From Panulirus ornatus (taxonomy: Eukaryota; Arthropoda; Malacostraca; Decapoda; Palinuridae), in NCBI RefSeq assembly GCF_036320965.1, contig NC_092249.1, positions 104,114 through 168,113 of the forward strand: a stretch of DNA of 64,000 nucleotides, in the 5' to 3' direction. The translations under genes were made by a program, and so were the position numbers. Of the stretch, positions 51,901-61,600 are shown piece after piece (position 1 is the first letter of the stretch; every line of letters starts with the position of its first letter). A model generated the notes under the pieces. It did no database searches and was not told the DNA's origin. It saw only the letters and a list, made by a program, of their open reading frames with translations.

Positions 51901-54900
51901 ATAGGATGACACAGTAATTATTCCCTACTTCTCTCATGACTTTAGCAACATCCATAATACTTTCCAATAAGATAATTGTCTTCCTAGCATGTCATTAACA
52001 TAAATCAGGAATAACAGACATCAAAAAAGACCTCTGCAATATAATCCTAGTGTATTCAACCCACAGAAAAAAAGTACTGGTAAAATGTACCCTTTGTCCC
52101 CTTCTAATTTGACAGTTTTTAATCCAAAAAGGGGATATCTCTCTTCTGGCTGCCTGAAAATCTAATTACTTCACCAACTTCTTTTGTGAAAATGACAATC
52201 CAAGAACACAAAATCCATCCATCCAGTTCTTTTATCTAATTCAACACTTACCAAAATATAAGTCTAGAAGACATTTCAATGAAACCTTTCCTCCGAACCC
52301 TTGCAGCCATTTAGTTTGGAAAATTTTTTATGGGTAATCATCAACATTCTATTTACCACATTCATTAGCAATACCATGTGTGATTCAGAGCATTGTTCTT
52401 ATTTCTTTCGACGAAAAATAGCATGGCATTTGCTTTCTCACACTGCCTTGGTACAATCCCTCTTCCATCAATATATCTAACATTTCGATCTTTCAAACGG
52501 TGCTGCACATACATTAAATACATAGGGATAGACTTTATCAGATCCATAAGCCTTGCATGGATAAAGTTCCCTTAATACCCTACTTATATTTTGTCTAATA
52601 ATTTCAATGCTTTCTACTAACTCTTTACCCAGTCTCATTAGCATTAGGGTATTGTGTTTTTTGCAGTGGATACACTGTGTAATTTAGCATTCACTTCCTC
52701 AAATATTTTCTCATCTACCTCAACAGATATTACTTCTGTAACTTTAAGCCAGTATCTATCAAACTGAGAACTTACTCCTGATGATTATAAGGAACACTTT
52801 TGGATTACTATTTGCCTTCTTTATGATTATTTCTTTATTTTCTTCCTTCCTTTCTTGTTCTCTTATACCTTCCAAATGATCCAAAGCTTTTCTTCTAACA
52901 TTATCTTTTCCACATAACACTACTGTTTTCTACTGCTATTCAACATATTTCATCAACCCATCTCATCTTTTCTGTCCTCTCTCCATCCCATGCAAATGAT
53001 ACCCACAGAGCAATAGCTGATCATATGTTGCAAAGAACTTTCTGTAAACCTATTTCATATTTTGTCCATTCAATTCTATTATTTTTTTTATTTTGCTTTG
53101 TCGCTGTCTCCCGCATTTGCGAGGTAGCGCAAGGAAACAGGCGAAAGAAATAGCCCAACCCACCCCCATACACATGTATATACATACACGTCCACACACG
53201 CAAATATACATACCCATACATCTCAATGTACACATATATTTACACACACAGACACATACATATATACACATGCACACAATTCACACTGTCTGCCTTTATT
53301 CATTCCCATCGCCACACATGGAATAACATCCCCCTCCCCCCTCATGTGTGCGAGGTAGTGCTAGGAAAAGACAACAAAGGCCCCATTCGTTCACACTCAC
53401 TCTCTAGCTGTCATGCAATAATATCCGAAACCACGGCTCCCTTTCCACATCCACTATTCCTTCAAACATACCCATTTTTGCTTTCGGAGATAATGTTCTC
53501 GACTTCCACACATTCTTCAACGCTCCCAGAACTTTCGCCCCCTCCCCCACCCCATGGTTCCATCCGCTGCCAAATCCACTCCCATATATCTAAAACACTT
53601 TACTTCCTCCAGTTTTTCTCCATTCAAACTTACCTCCCAATTGACTTGACCCTCAACCCTACTATACCTAATAACCTTGCTCTTATTCACATTTACTCTT
53701 AACTTTCTTCTTTCACACACTTTACCAAACTCAGTCACCACCTTCTGCAGTTTCTCACATGAATCAGCCACCAGCGCTGTATCATCAGCGAAGAACAACT
53801 GACTCACTTCCCAAGCTCTCTCATCCCCAACAGACTTCATACTTGCCCCTTTCCAAAACTCTTGCATTCACCTCCATTCAATTCTATTTTCCAATTAATT
53901 TTCCTAAACAAATGTTTGGCTTTATATAGTTACCAAAACTGTATCTCCTTTTTGGGTTTACCTCCCTCTCAATCTTTTTACTTCTTAACTAACTACATTA
54001 TCACATTCAATTACATGTGCATATATGTATATGTCTGTGTTTGTATATGTATGACTCATTGAAACAAGTCCATGGGGAAAATGAAACACAATAAGTTTCC
54101 AAGTGCACTTTCGTGTAATAATCACATTATCAGGGGAGACGCAAGAGAGAAATATAACAGTCAGTTGATATACAATGAAGAGACGTAGCTAGGACGCCAT
54201 TTGGTAAACATGCGATTGTCCAAGACAGACAACAAGTGTATCATAAACTTATTATGTGGACAAGAAGGTGAACTGTTTACAAATTTTATCATTAATAAAG
54301 TTACCCAATTTGTATACACCATCACTAATATTAAGATCACAATTCTTTGTGTATTTAATAATAGAAGATTCAATGATATTTCTAACCACGAGAAATATCA
54401 TGGAATCTTCTATTATCAAATGCACAAAGAATTATAATCTCAATATTAGTGATGGTCTAAACAAATTGGATAACTTTATTGTTAATAAAATTTGTAAACA
54501 ATTCACCTTCTTGTCCACATAGTAAGTTCATGATAAGGTTAATGCCCTGAAACCACAGCTCCCTTTCCACATCCAGCTCCCACAAAACTTTCCATGGTTT
54601 ACCTCAGATGCTTCACATGCCTTGGTTCAATCCATTGACAGCACATTAACCCCAGTATACCACTTCATTCCAATTCCTTCTATTCCTTGCATGCCTTTCA
54701 CCCTCCTCTATGTTCAAGCCCTGTTCACTCAACAACTTTTTTGCTCCATCCTTCCACCTCCAATTTGGTCTCCCACTTCTCCTCGTTCCCTTCACCTCTG
54801 ACACATATATCCTCATTGTCAATCTTTCCTCACTCATTCTCTCCAAGTATCCAAACCATTTCAATACTTCCTCTTCTGCTCTATCAACCACACTCTTATT

Positions 54901-57900
54901 ATTTCCACACATTTCTCTTACACTTTCATTATTTACTCAATCAAACCATCTCACATCACATATTGTCCTCAAACATTTCATTTCCAACACATTCGCCCTC
55001 CTCCGCACAACCCTATTTATAGCCCATGTCTCGCAACCATATAACATTGTTGGAACCACTATTCCTTCAAACATACCCATTTTTGCTCTCCGAGATAACA
55101 TTCTCACCTTCCACACATTCTTCAATGCTCCCAGAACCTTTGTCCCCTTCCCGACCCTGTGACTCACTTCCACTTCCATGGTTCCATCCACTGCCAAATC
55201 CACACCCAGATATCTAAAACACTTCACTTCCTCCAGTTTTTCTCCATTAAAATTTACCTCCTAATCAACTTGTCCCTCAACCCTACTGAACCTAGTACCC
55301 TTGCTCTTATTCACATTTACTCTCAGCTTTCTTCTTTCACACACTTTACCAAACTCAGTCACATACACACACACATACATACACATACTTCAAGAGGTCA
55401 AAGTGGTGCGCATGATCTAGTATGTGCATAAAACCACATGGAAAATGAAACGCCATAAGTTCCTAAGAGCACTTTTGTGTAATGATCACATCGTCAGTGG
55501 AGATACAGGAAAGAGATAGAAGATGTAGAACAATTAGTTGACATACAGGAAAAGACAGCTAAGATGCTACGTTAGTTCTTATATTCATAATTACTCAGCT
55601 AATCATACCAGTTAAATCATCATTCCAGTCGATGTTCCATAGGTCATTACATATATGCAGTATGGAATTTATATGATGAGTTTGAGAAGATATATTCTAC
55701 AGGATCCAAGTTAAAGTATCCATATCTTTCAATGATAAATCCCTTAAGTTAGACTTATGCAACATAAATATGGTATAAGAACAGGACAAGAATCAAATGC
55801 TTTGTTTAATCATGTTAAAAATTATGACCACTGTGTTAACAGGAGTAATGCTAATTCAGTTATTACTTGTAGCTCCTTTACCACAAGAAATATCATTCAA
55901 TCTTCTATAATCAAATACACAAAGAATTCTAACAAACTGGATAGCTTTGCTCTAGGCAAAATTTTTAAACAGTTCCCTTTCCTGTCCACTTAATAAAGAT
56001 CTAATGACAGGTATGATGCCAGACCTGAACACCACCATCTGGTAATTCTGGTTTATTAATGGCATCTTAGCTATGTCTCTTCCTTGTATATCAACTGACT
56101 GTTCTAGCTCTTCTAACTCATTCTTGTATCTCACTTGACGATGTGATCATTATGTGAAAGTGCATTTGGGAACTTCTCGTGCTTCATTTTCCTCGTAGTT
56201 TTATGCACACACACATGCTTGTATACACATGTACATATTCCTACATGCACACCTTCATCCATTCCCAAAGGAAAAAACGATGTCACCCCCTGCAACAGCG
56301 AAGTAGTGTCAGGAAACATACAAAGAAAGGGCACATCGACTAACATCCATTCTCTAGCTGTTGTGTGTAATTTATCAAAAACACAGGGCCCAAAGACCTT
56401 TCCATGGTTTATCCCAGACGCTTCACATGCCCTAATTCAGTTCATTAATGGCAAGTTGACACCAGTGTATCACATCGATCCAATTCACCATATTCCATAT
56501 AAACCTTTCACCCTCCTGCATGTTCAGGCTCTGATCGCTCAAAATCTTTTTCATGCCATCCTTCCAACTCCAATTAGGTCTCTCCCTTCTCCTTGTTCCC
56601 TCCATCTCTGACACACATACCCTCTTTTTGTCAACCTTTCCTCACTCATTCTCTCCACAGGTCCAAACCATTTCAACACACCCTCTTCTGCTCTCTCAAT
56701 CAAACTCTTTATTACCAAATATCTCTCTTACCCTTTCATTACTTACTTGATCAAACCACATAATATCCTCAAACATTTCATTTCCAACACATCCACCCTC
56801 CTCTGCACATGCCTCACAACCAAGTAATATTGTTGGAACTAGTACTCCTTCGAACACACCCAGTTTTACTCTCCAAGATAATATTCTCCAGGAAATCTCT
56901 ATTGCTCCCAAACCCTTTGACTGCTCCCTCACCCTATGGCTCACTTCTGCTTCCATGGTTCCATTTGCTCCCAGGTCCACTCCCAGACATCTAAACACTT
57001 CACTCCACTTCCTCCAGTTTTTTTCCATTCAAATTTACATCCCTCAACTCTATTGAGCAAATGTGGAACATTCATGATCACAGAACTGCTTTTAATCACA
57101 TTTAATCTCAACTTTCTCCATTCACACACTCTTCCAAACACAGTCATCTACTTCTGCAGTTTCTCACTTGAATCAGCCACCAGTGCTGTATCATCTGCTA
57201 ACAACAACTGACTCACCAGGCCCTCATCCACAACAGACTGCATACTTGCCCCTCTCTCCAAGACTCTTCCATTTACCTTCCTGACCACCCTCTCCATAAA
57301 CAAATTAAACAACCAAGGTGACATTACACACCCTTGCCACTGACTGACCTTCAGTGGGAACCAATCTCTCTCCTGTCTTCCTACTTGTACACATGTCTTA
57401 CATCCTTGATAAAAACTTCTCACTACTTCTAGCAACTTACTTCCCACACCATATATTCTTAAAACCTTCCACAAAGTATCTCTATCACCTCTACCATATG
57501 CCTTCTCCAGATCCATAAATGACATACAAATCCATCTGTTTTTCGAAGTATTTTTCAAACACATCCTTCAAAGCAAACACCTGATCCACACATCCTCTAC
57601 CACTTCTGAAACCACTCTGCTCCTCCCCAGTCTGATGCTCTATACATGCCTTCACCCTCTCAATCAATAACCTCTCATTTAATTCTCCAGGTATTCTAAA
57701 AAAAAAAAAAAAAAAACTTGTCTCTCTAGTTTGAACACTCACCTTTATCCCCTTTGCCTTTATACAATGGCACTATACATGTACTACTCCAATCCTTAGC
57801 CACTTCACCATGATCTACACATGCAGTGAATATCCTTACCAACCAATCAAGAACACAGTCACCCCCTTTCTTACTAAATTCAACTGCAATGCCATCCAAT

Positions 57901-58602
57901 CCCACTGCCTTCTCAGATTTCATCTTCAACAAGGCTTTCACCATCTCTTCTCTTTTCACCAAACTACTCTCCCTGGCTCACTTACTTTGCATACCACCCC
58001 AACCTAAACACCCTACATCTGCCACTCTACCATCAAACACTTATCAATCCTTCAATATGCTCGCTCCATCACTACCTGTTATCACTTCCCCTTTCCCTCC
58101 TTTCACAGATGTCCCTATTTGTTCCCTTGTCTTTCACACATCATTTACCTCCTTCCAAAATATCTTTATGTTCTCCCCAAAGTTTAATGATACTCTCTTA
58201 CCCAAACTCTCACTTACCCTCTTTTTCAACCTATGCAGGTTCCTCTTGACCTCCTGCCACTTTCTCTTATATATCTCCCAATCATTTGCCCTCCTTCCTT
58301 ATAAGCACCACCCAAATGCCTCTCTTTTCTCTTTCACAAGCAACTTTACTTCTTCATCCCACTACTCACTACCCTTCTTAATCTGCCCACCTTTCACATG
58401 CCACATGCATCTCTTGCACTTGCCATCACTGCTTCCCTAAATACCTTCCATTCCTCACCCACTCCTCTCTTCATTTGCTCACACCTTATGGATCAGGAGA
58501 AAACACACGACAAGGTTGACAGAGATGCTTTGTGAAAGGAGTTATGAATACATGGCATGAAGGAAAACTTCTAAAAGCAGTGAGAAATTTCTAAGAAGAC
58601 AA

Positions 58603-58648
<46 letters not shown>

Positions 58649-61600
58649 AGTTGAGTGAAGGGTGAGTGTTTCCAGGTGAAAGTGGGTCTGAAAGAGGCTT
58701 ATGAGATGTCCCTATGCTGTTCAGTCTGTTTATGGATAGGGTGGTGAGGGAAGAGAATGCGAGGATTTTGGGGAGGGGGTAGGTCTGCAATTTTGGCTTA
58801 AATAGAGGTGCTTCCAATTGGAAGGTGAGTCAGTTATTGTTTGCAGAAGACATGGCCCTGCTAGCAGATCCATGAGCAAAACTGCAGAAACTGGTTTCTG
58901 AGTTTGGGAGAGTGTGAAAGGAGAAAGTGACCTTGAATGGAAAAAAAAAAACTTGGAAGAAAGAAGTATTTTAGATACTTGGGAGTGGATATGGCAGCAC
59001 TTGGAACCATGAGAGTTGAAACAAGTCATAGGGTAGGTTTTGAAGGAATAGTATTGCATGAATGCAAGGCAGGGGTAATAGATGAGAATGTGCAATAGAT
59101 GGTGACTGCTTGGATGTGAAATGTAAGAGGACAACATGTAGTGAAAAGAGGGTAAATCAAGTAAAAAACGACAAGGGATAAGAGAGTTGTAGTAATACAA
59201 GAGTACTGTTGAAGCAGCTGAAGAAGGCGTGCTGAAATGGTTTGGACATATGAGCAAAATGAGTAAGGAAAGGTCCACTAAGAGGATGTAAGTGTCAAAA
59301 AGCAGAACGTACAAGGAGAAAGAGGTGACCAAACTGGTGATACAAATATGGAGAGAACAAGGTTTCAAGTTCTTGAGGCTTGAACATGCACGAGGGTACA
59401 AGGCATGCACATGATGGAGTGAACCCGAGCTATGTGGTATACAAGCTTGGTGCAACACGCTCTCAATGCACTGAACATGGACATACTGAGCAGCAAAGGG
59501 AAACCATGGGAAGGTATGTGGGATCTGGATGTGGATATAGGGCAGTAGTTTCGATGCACTGCACATGACAGTGCAAGAATGGATGTGACCAAATAAAGCC
59601 ATTTCTTCTTCTGTTCCAGATGCAACCTAACAAATGTGGAAGACAGCAAACAAGTAAGGAAAAATCATGTGGTGTCATGATCTTCACACTTTAAAGATCA
59701 TGTTTAGCCATAAGAACATGTGCTACTCAGATGGCCCCACCTATTCAAAAAATATGGACCATATTGTGGTTTTACTCCTGGACTTTACCAAATTTTGCAT
59801 TTACAGGCAATGGCCTTTATTCCCAAACACTCCTCGATGCACCCACCACCTTAGCCCCATCTCCCACTGTAAGACACACTTCAGAATCCATTCGTCCATC
59901 TACCGCCAAGTGCACTCTCAGGCACCTACAGGACTCTACTTCCTCTATATCATGGATCCAATTCCAGTGGCCTGCAAGTTTCAAGTGGCCCTTATGTAAG
60001 ACTCAGCAAATCATGATTCAACTATAAATTTCTCAGTTTCTATGCATGCTTCCCTCAAGACCAGTATCCAAGCTTGCATGAAAAGGCTGCAACTTATGCA
60101 TGCTTATTCATCTCTGTTTGCCTCTGCTAACAAAAAATCACTCTCATGAATCTTATCGTCAAAGACTTGATATACACTGAATGATGATAACCTATGCTCA
60201 GCTCTATGTCAGGTGACTAAGAAATATGATCACAGTATCATGAAACTTGTTTCAGAAATGCAGTGCCAACAGTCATAATATGGAGCTATTCTTTGATTGG
60301 CGAGTACATTTTTCTTTTTCATGCAAAAGTTTTGACCAAATGAAAAATCAATGTTCTAAGGCTGATGGGCTATTGTCGAATATGATCTGCATCTCTACTG
60401 GATTGAAAATAGAAAATTTGGGCAATATATGCTATAACTTAAGAAACTATAAATTTCGTGGCCCAACATTACATCATAACTCAATCCACTGATTATATTT
60501 CATTTACTATATTCATTATACTTTGTCACTGTCTCCCACGTTAGCGAGGTAGCGCAAGGAAACAGACGAAAGAATGGCTCAACCCACCCACATACACATG
60601 TATACACATACATGCCCATACACGCACATATACATTTCAATGTATACATACACATACATACACAGGCATATACATATATACATATGTACATATTCATACC
60701 TGATGCCTTCATCCATTCCTGTTGCCACCCCACCACACATGAAATGGCACCCCCTTTCCTCCCACACGCACGCGAAGAAGTGATAGGAAAACAACAAAGG
60801 CCACATTCATTCACACTCAGTCTCTAGCTGTCATGTGTTATGCAGTGAAACCACAGCTCCCTTTCCACATCCAGGCCCCACACAACTTTCCATGTTTTAC
60901 CCCAGGTGCTTCACATGCCCTTTCATCCTCTTGTATGTTCAGGCCCCAATCGCTCAAAATCTTTTTCTCTCCATCTTTCCACCTCCAATTTGGTCTCCCA
61001 CTTCTTGTTCCCTCCACCTCTGACACATATATCCTCTTTGTCAATCTTTCCTCACTCATTCTCTCCATGTGACCAAACCATTTCAATCCACTCTCTTCTG
61101 CTCTCTCAACCACACTCTTTTCATTACCACACATCTCTCTTACCCTTTTATTACTTACTCGATCAAACCAGCTCACACCCCATATTGTCCTCAAACATCT
61201 CATTTCCAACACATCCACCCTCCTCTGCACAACCCTGTCTATAGCCCACTGATGTGGTCCCAAAAGTAAAAAGGTTGTGCAACCCTGCTTATATAGTGCC
61301 TACCCATTCAAACTTAATCCCAAGCCATTCTGTCTCATCCCTGTATAATAAATCTATATATGGTAAAAGAAATAGTTAAATCTAAAGAACAAGAAAACAT
61401 ACCATTTCTGTAATAACTAAAGGCATACATGTCAATTCATGAGACAAAATTGATATTGCAGATCAGCCAAATGTCATTATTTCTATATATAACCAACATC
61501 TTATTTCACAGATGAATCAGCAATGCAAATCATTACACGTCCTATGCAATAAAAGTGAAGCTTTTAACTACAAATTATACGGTTCTGAACTTAAACATTT

